This document shows positions 1-11,727 of a stretch of 64,000 nucleotides of DNA, in pieces. The position numbers and the translations under genes were made by a program. Every line of letters starts with the position of its first letter. Position 1 is the first letter of the stretch. Origin of the DNA: Strobilurus pachycystidiatus (lineage: Eukaryota; Basidiomycota; Agaricomycetes; Agaricales; Physalacriaceae); NCBI GenBank assembly GCA_019915135.1, contig JAHLMK010000011.1:62001-126000 (forward strand). Reading direction: 5' to 3'. The notes beneath the pieces are model-generated. The model ran no database searches. It was not told where the DNA came from and saw only the letters and a list, made by a program, of their open reading frames with translations.

Positions 1-177
1 GTCGTATACTGAGAAGTTGTCAACTCCGTCCGTCCGCTGGCCTTCGAGTTTCCCTTCGCGCAAAGAACTTTCGCCGAGGAGAGACACGACCACTTCCCGT
101 ACCACTTCAAGCGATGAGCTGCCATTGCGGGTAGTAGTGCCGTTTGCCGCTTCGGTCTGAGTGCGTCGGGCTGGCAT
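1..177 (-). CDS. 5' end of an unknown gene (cut by window edge)
   Basis: An open frame on the minus strand begins at ATG 175-177 and runs off the left edge after 59 codons (MPARRTQTEAANGTTT...). It is rich in Thr, Ser, Arg and Glu and shows no domain. The frame is open to the edge and there is no ATG just upstream in frame, so it is probably the first exon of a gene lying left of the window. I do not recognise it. The frame could also end in an intron just outside the window. Confidence 0.45.
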   Translation of the reverse strand, partial: MPARRTQTEAANGTTTRNGSSSLEVVREVVVSLLGESSLREGKLEGQRTDGVDNFSVYD

Positions 178-1185
178 GTATGGAGTCAGCATTACCAATG
201 TTAGCAAACGAACAGTCGACTCACGAAAGTACGTTGGATCCTGCACAAGATTTTGCATCCTTTGAGAGAAAAAGGTTGGAGGAAGGAAAGCAACTCAAGA
301 GACTGAAGGGGATTTATATAACTGGGCGATGAAACCGTTGGGAGTATCAGATTTGATATAAGCAAGATAGGGTGGATGGCATGTCCATTTGGAGATGACG
401 AGTTGTTATAGCGAAGCAGAGCGACGGTCTCGGGAGCCAGAGCGGCGAGAATGAGTCGAATAGGGCCGAATAAGACAGCATGGAATGACCAATGCGACCT
501 TGGGAAACGTTTGTCAATGGAGGTCGACCAGATAGACGAGTCGCGTCGTTTCACGGTAAATTTGAATTCCTGCGTGTGGTTAGGGTCCTACAGTAAATCC
601 TGTGTTATCATTATTATGTAAAGGAGTCGTACTGAATTGAGTCCTCTGGGAGCACCACGAATACGCGTGCGGAGACTGGCGGGAATGTCGTAAGTATTGC
701 CGTCGACCTTGAACGTTGAACGATTGTACTGGTCATCTTCCGTTGGAATCGACTTGACTGATGTCTTCGGATTGATGACTGAAAGTAGTTTAGTGTTTTG
801 AGGCTGATGGAGTTATGCGGCAACGGGCAAACGAGGGGTGTCTGATGAGATCTGTATCATCTGATGGCACTGAAGTGATGGATCTGCTCTGCACAAGGCT
901 TAGGTCAGGCTTAAGTATCGAGCAATATGATTATCATCGATACTCTTATCGACCACAAAGAGTCAATAATCACAAAAAGACGACATACAGCCTTGGCTCA
1001 GTTCTCACTTGGACTTGGATTTGACGGCCTTCAACGCGAGGATCAGACCGTTCAAACTACGTGAAGCCTCGGATGATGAGTCGATGCAGTGATACAAGGC
1101 TCGTGCGAGAGAAGGCTCGTTGAGAGCCGATATCGGGATACAGGTCGCGCCACGACTACATGAATCACAGTAACACTTCGAATGC
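178..1185. other. Intergenic region without supported gene
   Basis: About 1 kb between the start of the left partial gene and the 3' end of the MFS transporter. Several short open frames occur on both strands, but none has domain-like composition, consistent splice signals or a recognisable motif. It probably holds the promoter of the left gene and the 3' UTR of the transporter. Confidence 0.4.
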
Positions 1186-3459
1186 TCAAGCCGTATAGAC
1201 GAAATACATGTTCCTAGGATCCGTCAGTATGTAAGCATCCTACAGGTGGAATGGCGGCTTACTCCTTGTCAGTCATGTCCAAAAATGCATGCCGCTCTCG
1301 TTCCTTCTGCACGTCAATATCACTCCAACCACGGGCGGTTTTCTCTTGGGCTATCAAAGCTTGTTTCTTCATGTTCAACCTCATATTGATCCAACGCAAT
1401 AAGAATGTCACGAAGAGCTGTACGGTCAGCAGAACCAAGACCGCGATCTTGCCGGGGATGTAGGCCGGGGCGTCCTTTGGCAGGAATATCTCAGCTCCGA
1501 CAATGTTTCCAACGCAGAACGCCACGAGGGTCATTGCGTTGACGGTACTCTTCTTCGTATGGCCGCTGGTGTTGCTAGCATTGTACGCATAGACCACAGA
1601 GAGCGAGCTCCCGAACGTCTCTGTCAGATACGAAGCTTGGAGAAGCAGTCAATATGAGGGGAAGCAAGCTATACGTTTCTCGACTCACCGAAGAGAAGCA
1701 CTCCTTTGCTCCCAGTAATGTTCAACCCTACCATGATAGCTTTGCAAAGCATTAGTACCGGCGTAGGAGCAGCGACCAGTGAAGTTTACCTGCCCCGATG
1801 ATAGTGGGAATGAGAGCGAAGACGATGGGCAGCATCCGTTCTCCCTTTGACAAGTGTAAGTCATGAGTCGCCGCCAATGCATTACCCAACCTTTTTGTCC
1901 GAATACCAACCACAAAAGAGGGTCATGACGGCGGCCACCGCCCCACCAGGTGTTGAGAAGATGAGAGTTTGTCTGGACGTGAACCCGAAGCTCTTGATAA
2001 TTTTGTTGCTGACTGGATGTGTCATGCTTTTTCAGGGTCAGGATGACGCCGATGGTCATTGTCAACTTACAGTTACTTAGCCCTCCGTTGGGAATGCTCG
2101 CTGGAAAGTTGCGCTCAGTGAATGGTAGTTAGAGGAAAAGCTCCAACTCACTAAGAAGTGTGGTTAGAACGATCAACCACGTTCGAATGTCACCCAATGC
2201 CTCGAGGACTTGTTCTTTCTTCAATTTCTTGTTCTCCGTACCACCCTGATCGTCTCTGACACGTTCCAAGGCAGCTACGCGTTCCTCTGAAGTCAGAAAG
2301 TGCGCGTGCACTGGCGAGTCGGGAAGCCAAATGAGCACACATATCCCAACCACGATAGCAAGCCCCCCTAGAAGAATATATATGATCTTGTATGGCGCGA
2401 GCACCTTGCCGCTATAGAATGACACTCCCTGTGAATCAATTTGAAGGCGTCAGGTACGCATGTAGCTCAAGCGTAAATCTCACGGACATAGGCAACAAAC
2501 CCTCCGAAGATACGCGTCAGTCCATTCTGTTATGTTCGCCATTGAGCAACGAAGCATGGATATCAAGAGCGAAGAATGCACACCATCACGTAGAACCATG
2601 ATATACGCCTTGCCTGCCAAGTCCGTGATGAGCGCACAATGCTAGAATGTTGCTGAACTGTGTGATACCTGCTCGTCCTTCTTATAGAACATCGAAATGA
2701 GCTGGATCAAAATTGGCGCCACACAGCTTTCGCACATCCCGAGAATAAAGCGAAGCGCGAAGAAAGCGGGAAAAGACGTCCCGACAGCGTGTAACATGAG
2801 AACTGCCCCCCATACGACAATGTTCCCACCTCAAATCAACGTCAGGACTCGCATGGGATAACGCTTTGCTTGTATGACATACCGAGATATTTCGCGACTC
2901 TCAACTTTTGTGCGATGTAGACCGTAGGAAACTCCCAGACGAGAAAGCCTAGATAGAAAGCAAGGGAGACCAGATTGTAATTCTGAGAAGCGCGATCAGC
3001 TTCGTGTCCACCCTCACTGATTGAAATCATGAAAGTACCTGGCCTGTGATAGGCAACCCCATGACGCTGGCATAGTTGAGAGAGGTCTTATCTCTGAATG
3101 GCGGTCAACATTGGGCCGTCTTGGACGGAAAGAGCTGCGTACAAGAACTGCGTGAAGTAGACAGCGGCACAGAGCGGTGGGATTAGCATGTCCTATTGAA
3201 GGGATGAACAGTTAGCCTGCAGACTTCAATGCTGGAAGGATATTCGCACAAGCTTCCTCCGAACACGAAGATTGTACTCCTCGCTGAACTCGGTACTTCT
3301 CTCAACGCCAACGAGTCGTAGAGCCTCGTCGCCTCGGGACAAGTCCAGGGATTCTACGGAGATTTTCTCTGCATCGCGAGGCTTTTCCTCGATGGAGGCG
3401 TCGCTCTTGCTTTGGCGTGAAGTCTTGGAATCCATCGTTGTGGGCCGCATACAAACCAA
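1186..3459 (-). CDS. MFS anion:cation symporter (Dal5/allantoate permease-like)
   Basis: A plasma-membrane carrier of the major facilitator superfamily, ACS branch, whose members import allantoate, nicotinate, pantothenate and similar organic anions. Seen in order: a charged N-terminus; RRKLDMLIPPLCAAVYFTQF; DKTSLNYASVMGLPITGQ; LAFYLGFLVWEFPTVYIAQ; RFILGMCESCVAPILIQL; NGLTRIFGGFVAY; the central hydrophilic loop with RVAALERVRDDQGG; and C-terminal membrane segments. The gene has many introns of about 50 nt. The last intron is 1214-1262: without it the protein stops after DMTDKE, while splicing gives TDKENMYFVYTA, the conserved family tail. The stop is therefore at 1186-1188. The start at 3457-3459 is the first of three near in-frame Met codons. 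Substrate cannot be read from the sequence. A second carrier of the same type begins at the right window edge. Confidence 0.85.
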
Positions 3460-3733
3460 GCTATTCGCTTTATAGAAGAAACGTTATCTGTTATCATGGT
3501 CAGAGCCTGAGAGCCAGTATCTGAATAGCCCCGTGAGAAGACACGAGGAGGACTCCCAGAAAGACTTCCTTAATTGAGGCAACTCTCAGGCCATCCACCA
3601 GAAGGCTTCTTCGCCTCGAGGATCGGCTGACCGTGTTGAATGTCATCGGGTTTGTATACCCAGGGAATGTGGATGCGAATGCGTGAGTATTTTGGTATGA
3701 TGTACATGATGAATCCGAAAGAGATCTAGAGTT

Positions 3734-5170
3734 TTACAACTTTTGTATAACGATAGCAGACGCAGCTCCGCCCTATGATTGGAGGTCAGTGAATGGCACT
3801 CGCGAAAAAGAAATGGTACTGACCCCATTGCAGACACCGGCGGCACCGTATTCGCCCGACTTGAGCGCATGGACGAGAGTGACGATGATTCGTGCGCCAG
3901 AGCTACCGATGGCATGTCCAAGGGCAACGGCACCACTGCGAACATGATGAGAAGTTTCGATGGGCGTTTGTATACGAAAATACTTACCCGTGAACGTTAA
4001 TCTTTGCGGGGTCAATACCAAGCTTCTGCTCAGCGATGCGGACGACAACAGAGAAAGCCTCGTTAATCTCGAAGAGGGAGATGTCCTGTGCGGTGAGGTT
4101 GGCCTTCTCTAGTGCTTTGGGGAGGGCGATGGTGGGTGCTATGGGGAAGTCGATGGGCTCAACACCGGCATCTGCGTACGAGACGATCTTTGCAAGAGGA
4201 GTGAGACCGAGTTCCTTTGCCTTGTCGGCAGACATGAGCACGAGAGCAGAAGCACCGTCGTTGAGAGGAGACGAGTTGGCGGCGGTGATGCTGCCGCCCT
4301 GCTTGAAGGCAGACTTGAGGGAGGGAACCTTTTCGTAGATGATGCGCTTGTACTCCTCGTCCTCCTTGACGATGGTGTCGCCCTTCTTGCCCTTGACGGT
4401 GATGGGGGCGACCTCCGCGTCGAAAGCACCTTCCTTCCATGCCTTGGCGGCGCGCTGATAGGACTCGATGGCGTGGGCGTCCTGGGACTCGCGGGTGATG
4501 CCGCACTTTTCGGCAGCAGATTCACCGCAGTTGCCCATGGCCTGGTTGTTGAAGACATCCCAGAGACCGTCGTACTCGAGCGAGTCAATGGTGGTGAATT
4601 TGCCAAAGACGGGGTTCTGGCGCGGATGCAGGAATCTGTTAGAATGGTCAGTTATAACGAACTGTAGACGATCGGGTCCACTGACGGAGCGTTGCTCATG
4701 CTTTCCATGCCTCCGGCAGCGACGACTGTGCGGTGGCCAGCCTCAATGGCCTGCGCAGCGAGCATGACGGACTTCATGCCGCTGGCGCAGATCTTGTTGA
4801 TGGTCGTGGCATCGGAGGACGTGCTGAGGCCAGAGTTGAGTGCGACCTGACGCGCGGGCGACTGGCCGACACCGGCCTGGACGACGTTGCCAAAGTACAC
4901 CTCCTCAACGACGGTGGGGTCGATGCTCTTGGACGCCAGTGCATGCTTCAGCGCCGCCGCACCGAGCTGGGGCGCGGTGAAGGACTTGAGAGTGCCGTTG
5001 ATGGAGCCAGTGGGCGTCCTGGACGCGGCGACGATGACTGCTTCGATGGCCTGCGCGAAGATAAGCAAGACACGAGAAAGATTCAGAGAAAGCCATGCCA
5101 TGGTACGAGAAAAGACGGAGACGGGGCGGTGGGAGGGGAAGGAAGGGAGGGTACGGAACGACCGCAACAT
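3734..5170 (-). CDS. ERG10: Acetyl-CoA C-acetyltransferase (thiolase)
   Basis: Condenses two acetyl-CoA to acetoacetyl-CoA, feeding sterol/isoprenoid synthesis or ketone metabolism. Four exons (5170-4686, 4635-3988, 3935-3824, 3772-3734) give 427 aa, a normal thiolase length plus a leader. Visible motifs: active-site Cys128 in [18 protein letters not shown], the INEAFS loop, [15 protein letters not shown], and the C-terminal [15 protein letters not shown] with the second catalytic Cys. The first about 23 residues ([13 protein letters not shown]...) are rich in Arg and Ser without acids, like a mitochondrial presequence. Starting instead at the internal Met (MAWLSL, ACCATGG context) would give a shorter form, so compartment is uncertain. 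Phase-consistent introns: 4636-4685, 3936-3987, 3773-3823. Confidence 0.93.
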
Positions 5171-5395
5171 ATTGGATTTTATTACTTGCTGTAAATGGCC
5201 CGATATCAGATCTCGTACGATTACAGGATTCGCTTCCGTTTCACTTACAAAATGGTATGTAATGTTTTGCGTCCGTGTAGCAAGGGTTTGTTCGGATTCG
5301 CCTTATTCGTGGTCAAGATGGTTATATATCGCACAAAAGGAGCATATCCGCTATTCTATTCACGCTACCGGCCTATCCATACCCGACACCGACGG

Positions 5396-6133
5396 TCAAT
5401 ACCTCGTGTCCACTGCAGTACCCAACACCAAAAACCATCGTTCAAGCCATGTTCGCGTGCCCTCGGGTCCGGACAGACCGGCGCCCTCGCTCATTAGCTC
5501 GTCTACAGCCGCCGGTGTCTCGCAAGGGTGAAGATACCAACAGGCCGAGCCCAGAGTTGGATGATCTCCTTGGGATAGGAGCGGAAAATTTGATCCCTCT
5601 CGCGTCAGAGAGTACGAATTCGCTTGCGTTGAATCGACCATTTTTGCTCGGAACAGTGATGTTCTGATGAGTTCTGACAAAGATAGCGGGCTTCCGCCTG
5701 CCATTCAAGTGAGAATACAGCAACCATACACGCCCACAAGAGGCACCTTACTGGAGTCGTGGACGGTAAAGTAGAAGGCGGGGACTTGGAAAGACGCAGA
5801 GTGAACAACGTATTGATGGCAAGTAACAGCGTCGTAGGCATGCGGCGGAGAGGGCGCTGTGGCGTCGTCTTCGTCTTCCAAGTCAGTACCGCCGAGATCG
5901 GGGCATGGAGATCTTGTCCGTGTGTGCGTTGTTCGGCGAGACATGTAGCCTAGTCCTTGGACGGTCTTTGGCGTGAGATAAGCCCGTCAGCGCCACAGAG
6001 CAGGAGAAAGACAGCCAACAGGATGTTCATGCCAAACCCAGCCCTTGAAGGCGTCAGTCGCTGGGGAAGACGCCGTGTCCTTGTATGTTGCGATCAGAGA
6101 CTGGCAAGCGAGATCAAAGTCGAGACGAAGCAT
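5396..6133 (-). CDS. ATG10: Ubiquitin-like-conjugating enzyme ATG10
   Basis: The E2-like enzyme that transfers ATG12 to ATG5 during autophagosome formation in the cytosol. Exons 6133-6020, 5965-5752 and 5697-5396 give 209 aa, a usual ATG10 size. Visible: N-terminal LDFDLACQSLIA, WVWHEHP followed by GYMSR, the central strand YVVHSASFQVPAFYF, HDSSGSPLSLSELIRTSLF, and the catalytic site ACWYLHPCET with Cys in the HPC motif. The first intron (5966-6019) uses a weak AAAG acceptor. I chose it because it alone keeps the frame of GYMSR; the stronger-looking CTAG 16 nt downstream shifts the frame. The gene diverges from the S1/S3a ribosomal gene across 196 bp. Confidence 0.88.
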
Positions 6134-6329
6134 GGTCCCGATGACAAGACGGTTGGCCGGCCCGGGATCGACCGGGCTGCCGAGATGCCGGTGCCCAAAT
6201 AGGGCAGTCACTGTACAGTCAAGCCCCCGATTTTTTTGCTCATCTGTTTGGGCCACCTAATCCGGCAGAGCCAAGCCGACCCGCACATCAAGACTCCAGC
6301 GGTTCCATCCTCACCGCCCACTCTCCATC

Positions 6330-7314
6330 ATGGCTGTTGGCAAGGTTCGTCGTCGTCATCGCCGCCCGCGTCGCGCAGCCGAGCTCACCGTCGTCGTCTC
6401 TGCAGAACAAGCGTCTCTCAAAGGGCAAAAAGGGCATTAAGAAGAAGGTCGTCGATCCTTTCTCGCGCAAGGGTGCGTCGCACACTGTCCTGCTCGCTGT
6501 CTGCCGCTGACGATGCCTATCCAGAATGGTACGACATCAAGGCGCCGTCGATTTTCGAGGTGCGCAACGTCGGCAAGACCCTTGTCAACAGGTCGCAAGG
6601 CCTCAGTGAGTGCGCCCGCTCCGTTGCCCGCCAGCTTCCCTCATGTGCGCCGCAGAAAACGCCAACGACTCACTCAAGGGCCGCATCATTGAGCTCTCCC
6701 TCGGTGACCTGAACAAGGACGAGGAGCAGTCCTTCCGGAAAATGCGCCTACGGATCGACGAGGTGCAGGGCAAAAACTGCCTCACAAATTTCCACGGCAT
6801 GGACTTCACTTCCGACAAGCTGCGCTCGCTGGTGCGCAAGTGGCAGACGCTCATCGAGGCACACGTCGATGTCAAGACGACCGACGGCTACCTGCTGCGC
6901 CTGTTTGCCATCGGCTTCACGAAGCGACGGCCCTCACAGGTGAGGAAGACGACGTACGCGCAGTCGAGTCAGGTGCGGGAGATCCGGAAGAAGATGTTCG
7001 AGATCATGACACGGGAGGCGACGAGCTGCGACCTCAAGGACCTGGTGCAAAAGTTCATTCCGGAGGCCATCGGGCGCGAGATTGAGAAGGCGTCGAGGAG
7101 CATCTACCCGCTCCAGAACGTCTACGTCCGAAAAGCCAAGATCCTCAAGGCACCCAAGTTTGACATGAACAAGCTTATGGAACTGCACGGCGAGTCAACA
7201 GACGTGAGTTGCGCCCCTCGACTCATTGCGACCGTCGACTGACAGCTCTTGCAGGAGACTGGTACCCGCATCGCCAAGGACTTCAAGGAGCCCGAGGTTC
7301 TTGACCAAGTGTAA
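6330..7314 (+). CDS. RPS1: 40S ribosomal protein S1 (S3a family)
   Basis: Component of the small cytosolic ribosomal subunit. Five exons (6330-6344, 6406-6472, 6525-6605, 6656-7203, 7255-7314) give 256 aa, the normal eS1 length. The protein begins [19 protein letters not shown], has the eS1 core ([48 protein letters not shown]) and ends [17 protein letters not shown]. The first intron follows only five codons, a common ribosomal-protein gene layout. The upstream region carries pyrimidine runs, as is usual for such genes, and is shared with divergent ATG10. Confidence 0.96.
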
Positions 7315-7548
7315 TCGTCGCGTAGTGCACATATACTTTTTTTATGCTCCCACTATGCCACTATGTCCACGAGCATGCCACGATCTCCGCCTACATTAAT
7401 TTTGAGAGCTGCTGTTATTTGTATGAATATCTGTAAGCACTGCGCCTCATAATCAATCGGAGAGCCTGCCCATATGGACCACTCGGATGCCGTAGCCTAA
7501 TCAATTTTTTTGCCTCCGACCCGCAACATATCTTCGTTTCTTACCGCC

Positions 7549-8264
7549 ATGAGCGTCGCCACCAAGACCGACGTGGATTACCTGAAGAGCCTGCTAACAG
7601 CCCACCCAGACTTTCCGAAAAAGGTTGTAAAAGCACGCTATCACTGCCTCGATCAGCCTGCTCAAACTAAACCGATAGGGCATCGTATTCCTCGATATAT
7701 TCCCCATCCTCAGAAACCCAGTCGCATTCGAGACGCTGATCACCCATCTTGTGTACCATGTCACCTCCACGACCATCCCTAGACTGCCCAGCGGCAAAAT
7801 CGATGTCGTCGTCGGCTTAGATGCACGCGGCTTCCTTCTCGGTCCCATCATTGCCCTCAGACTCGGCGCCGCCTTTGTTCCCGTCCGTAAGCAAGGCAAA
7901 CTACCAGGACAATGCGTAACAGCCACATACGAGAAGGAGTACGGCGCAGTAAGTGTCCGATCGACCTACACATTCCACCATCTCATCTTTCCAAGGATTC
8001 CTTTGAGATGCAATCCGATGCCATCAAGCCTGGCCAGACGGTCCTCGTCGTCGACGATCTCATTGCGACTGGTACGCGAAATCCTATCGTTCACCTTACA
8101 TATCTCATCCATCTATAGGCGGATCTGCAAGGGCCGCTGGCGAACTCATCTCCAAACTCGGCGGAACCACCGTCGAATACCTCTTCATCATCGAGCTCAT
8201 GTTCCTCAAGGCAGCTTCGGGGCTCGACGCCCCCGTGTATTCTATTGTACAGTCCGACGATTAA
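7549..8264 (+). CDS. APT1: Adenine phosphoribosyltransferase
   Basis: Salvages adenine with PRPP to AMP in the cytosol. Four exons (7549-7623, 7679-7948, 7996-8071, 8119-8264) give 188 aa, the usual APRT length. Visible: KGIVFLDIFPILRNP near the N-terminus; the substrate-loop region DVVVGLDARGFLLGP; VPVRKQGKLPG; and the PRPP-binding signature VLVVDDLIATGGSARAA, which is split by the third intron. The stop lies 17 bp from the stop of the convergent EDEM-like gene, so the two 3' UTRs must overlap. Confidence 0.95.
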
Positions 8265-8281
8265 ATCTTATTATTCGTAAT

Positions 8282-11200
8282 TTAAACCAATAATCTCGTG
8301 TTGAGTAGAGGATGCCCGTTTAAATACAGAATACGATTAGTTTTTGGTTCCTGCGCCTGCGCCTGCTCTCCCTCTCCCTCTTGTTGTCGTCCATCCGAAT
8401 CCAGTGACACCATTAAGCGTCCCATGCCCTGCTTTTCCGACAGCGAGATCATCTCATCCACCGTATTGCCCGCTTCACGCGTCAGGATAAGGATCACCAC
8501 ATCGTTTATGTCACCTGCCTCCGCCACCTCCGCGACATTTGCCGTTGGATTGATCGCTACATCATCGTCGCTAACAACAAGCACGACAGCTGCCCCTGCG
8601 TCTCTAGCCATCATCAGCTTCTGAAGGAATGTACAGTCCCCGCGATAGGTCAGGAGGACGCCACCATCATAAGACTCGGAATACGGTACGCATCCTAGCA
8701 AATTGTCCTCGGCTCTGTAAACCGGTAATGCATCGTGGTGGGATAGTCGCAAAGGAGCCTGCGTCGATGTCGATTTTATAGACACATCTCCGCCAAAGAA
8801 ACCAGTATAGCCAATGACGAACGCGTCTTCTGCAGGCTCGGCTTTCACTACATCGAATAACGGATCCACCGTATCAACGTGAAACCGCAACAAGACGTCT
8901 GGATCGCGCAGAACATTTACGTCGTCCAATGTGGCGTTGCTAGAATGATCCACAAAGAGTGTAGTGTCGTTGATGTATACAACCTGTCCTGGGCGGACCG
9001 TGTAATGTCCCACTAGAAGAATGTCAGTCGGTAACATTGACAACATATATGGACTTACGTCGTCGTATATCATACCCCTTGCCATCTAGTCTTTGCACAA
9101 TATGTGTTCGCACCCCAGTCACATTGTTGAGCATGTAGCCGTCCTTTATGGGTGCGAGCTTCAGCAGACTAGGGCTGAGATCCTCTTTGACTATCAGGCC
9201 TTGAGACGATAGAATAAAGTCATAGGTCTAAGATCAAATGCGGTGAGTGGAAATCCCACAAATTTCAACTCAGCCACTCACGAAAAGATCGACCTTCGGC
9301 TGCTCGCACCATCCATTGACCGACCAGTATTTCTTATCAATATCACTAGGATGAATGTCGACGAGCTCTCGGGAGTATTCCACATCTCCACGCCATCGAA
9401 CTCCCTGGACCAGACTGCTGGATTTACGGGGATCAGTCTGCGGCTCATACGCTGGGCATTGGTGATTGAGAACTTTGCGCAACTTCCGGCGCGCAGGTGG
9501 GACTGGTCTGAGATGTTCCCTCGGTAGAGTAAGGATGTGCCCTTCTGTCGTGAATACATAGTTGGAGTCATCGCTATGGAGCGGATTTTCTTCGTCGAAT
9601 AGTAGATATAAATACTGAGGTCCACCGTAAGCATCCACAAGACCTTCCGAGAACAAGTCGCTGACCTTCAGTGTTTCAGAGAGTGCAAAGGACTCCATCC
9701 GGTCGTCCCGTTTGTTAGTTCTAAGATCTTGTATGCCCGATAGACCACAATCGACTCTCGAGCGTGTAGTGATGTCGAATAGGATCCGTTCACCCACATC
9801 CAGGTAGAAGGGATCCCGAGTAGCCTGGAATGGATGAGTTGGAGCTTGAAAGCTTGAAAGTAATCAATCCCACTCTATACAAATACCAAGTAGATTCGAT
9901 AAATTCTTGAGATAGATATCAGTAAAACCAGGAATCAATGTCCAGAGAATCGTACCTGGCCGTAGAGGATATTGGAAAGATGTCGCCCTCTTGAAATTGG
10001 TATCGAAAACTTCAGGTAGTCCTGAGTGTCGTCTCCACAGATTGTAGTCTGTTGCATGAGGATCAGACGATGCAGACGAGGCAGCCACGAAGACACGGAC
10101 ACATCAAATGGAGCTTGATAGCATTCTGCACATCGCCTGCCAAAACCTGTAGGCCTGGCCAGAATGCAGATAAAGAGTCGACAGTGTAATAAGCCGTGTC
10201 CCCGGTCTTGATATTTACGTTGCGGTACTGGGCGACTGTTAGAAGAGAAACGGGATATATCACAAGATTTCTACCCAGAAGCCGTCAGAGGCTCTTGAAT
10301 ATCGCATGATGGAGGCGTAGGCATCGTCCCACACGTCGAGGAATTCAGACTCTCCTGCAAGAACTGGGATGAAGAGAGACTGGAGCAAATGAACGCAACG
10401 TACCGCTCATTATGTACCACTTGAGGGCATACTCATAGAAGGAGTCTATCCCCGCACCGATACCCGTTATTTCAGGTGCCGTCCAGTCCTTCGAGATGTC
10501 AGGAGTTAGTATATAGAGGACTAGGAGACACTTACACCTGTCCAGGTGTTGATCGTGTTGCCGACTAACCCAATGTCGGACTTGCGGTTCCAGAGAGCAA
10601 AGAATGCTTTGAATGCCGCCTTCTCGAACCGCTCATCTCCAGTCAGGCGGCTCAGCGTCGCAAACTCCAATATCAATGATCCCGCCCCGGCAGTACCTAT
10701 AAAGTGTGAAATTTGGCAAGTAGCGCGCAGATTGGCACCTACAGGTCTCGACTGTTTCGCCTCTCATTACGCCATGACGGAGATTTATCTTGGAATCAGT
10801 GAGATGGAGTTACAGTGAGATCTCTGGATAATCACTCTCGCATAGGGTAGGCCCGTAGGGGTTGCGAACGCAGGTAGCAATCGCTTGCCGAGATCATGTG
10901 CCAGTACAAGAAGTTCATCACGATACCAAGGAAGATAGAACGGCTGTCCAGTTGCATTGGCGTATATATGGCCGGACAGTAGGCCCCCGAGAACGCGGAT
11001 TGTGGTTTCAAACACCTGTGGCCTGGTGTTGACGTCGAAGGAGACAGAGTCTATGACATTCTTGACAGCGGTAGAGAACCCTTGGCGGTCGTCGAGAACA
11101 ACGAAAGTATCGAGGACGTCGATTAGGGTGAGGGAGAAGTTGCCAGCAACGTCATTTGAGGCGATGTTATTGCTGGAGTGGAATTCAGGCGTCCATCGCG

Positions 11201-11664
11201 GCATCTTCTGGCGGAGAACTCACTTACGGATTAGCCCAGTCGGGGCCTTGTCCTGAGCACGTCAAGGGTGTCAGCTGGAGGGCGTGTTTGAGAGCGCGTT
11301 GAAAGGGTTTTGTTTATTGAAATGTACCTCATCAAGGGGAAATGCTACAACGCTGTTAGTGCATTGGTAGACCACGACGGGCGAGAACGACGCGCACCGT
11401 GGGTCATGTAGTTGTCAAAGCCATGGTACCAGAGCTCGCGTATTCGTTCCCTGCGAACACGTCAGTCATTCAACGCAGGTCAGGCCGAGGAAGTAGCCAC
11501 CGAGTAGCAAGCTTGCGCTGCGCCGTCCAGCCCGCGCTCTTGGCCGGCGTCACCGCGGCCGAGATGGCCCAAAAGTTCCATCCCTCGAGGGCAATGGCGA
11601 GGACGACGATGAGGGACTCTGGCCAGTAGCGCTGCCAGTGCATAACGTGGCAGATGGCAGACAA
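8282..11664 (-). CDS. MNL1: EDEM-like alpha-mannosidase with C-terminal protease-associated domain (GH47)
   Basis: Trims mannose from misfolded glycoproteins in the ER to mark them for ERAD. A hydrophobic N-terminal segment ([15 protein letters not shown]) fits a signal peptide or anchor. The GH47 domain follows over many short exons: [96 protein letters not shown] and [19 protein letters not shown], all typical of the EDEM subgroup. The last large exon adds a PA-like domain ([42 protein letters not shown]), as in EDEM3-type proteins. Start at 11664, or 21 nt downstream at MHWQRYW. No HDEL-type retention signal ends the protein ([12 protein letters not shown]). Exon ends inside the gene were not all fixed. 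Confidence 0.88.
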
Positions 11665-11727
11665 GTACTCAAACTGCCGGCCGGCAGATCATTGATATTT
11701 CTTCTTCCTTCCATTTTGTTGCCAATC

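Noticed and set aside
201..554. 117-codon minus-strand frame upstream of the left partial gene
   Set aside because: No domain-like content, and it lies in the probable promoter/5' leader.
840..900. CTGATGA at 841 as a second hammerhead
   Set aside because: No GAAA after a stem II, and no matching stem I or III.
5036..5100. Extra intron near the thiolase N-terminus
   Set aside because: GT..AG choices here shift the frame, and the in-frame option needs a non-consensus GCATGG donor; the unspliced frame gives a plausible presequence.
5950..6019. 70-nt version of the first ATG10 intron ending at CTAG
   Set aside because: It changes the frame and destroys GYMSR and all that follows; the 54-nt version ending at AAAG keeps the frame.
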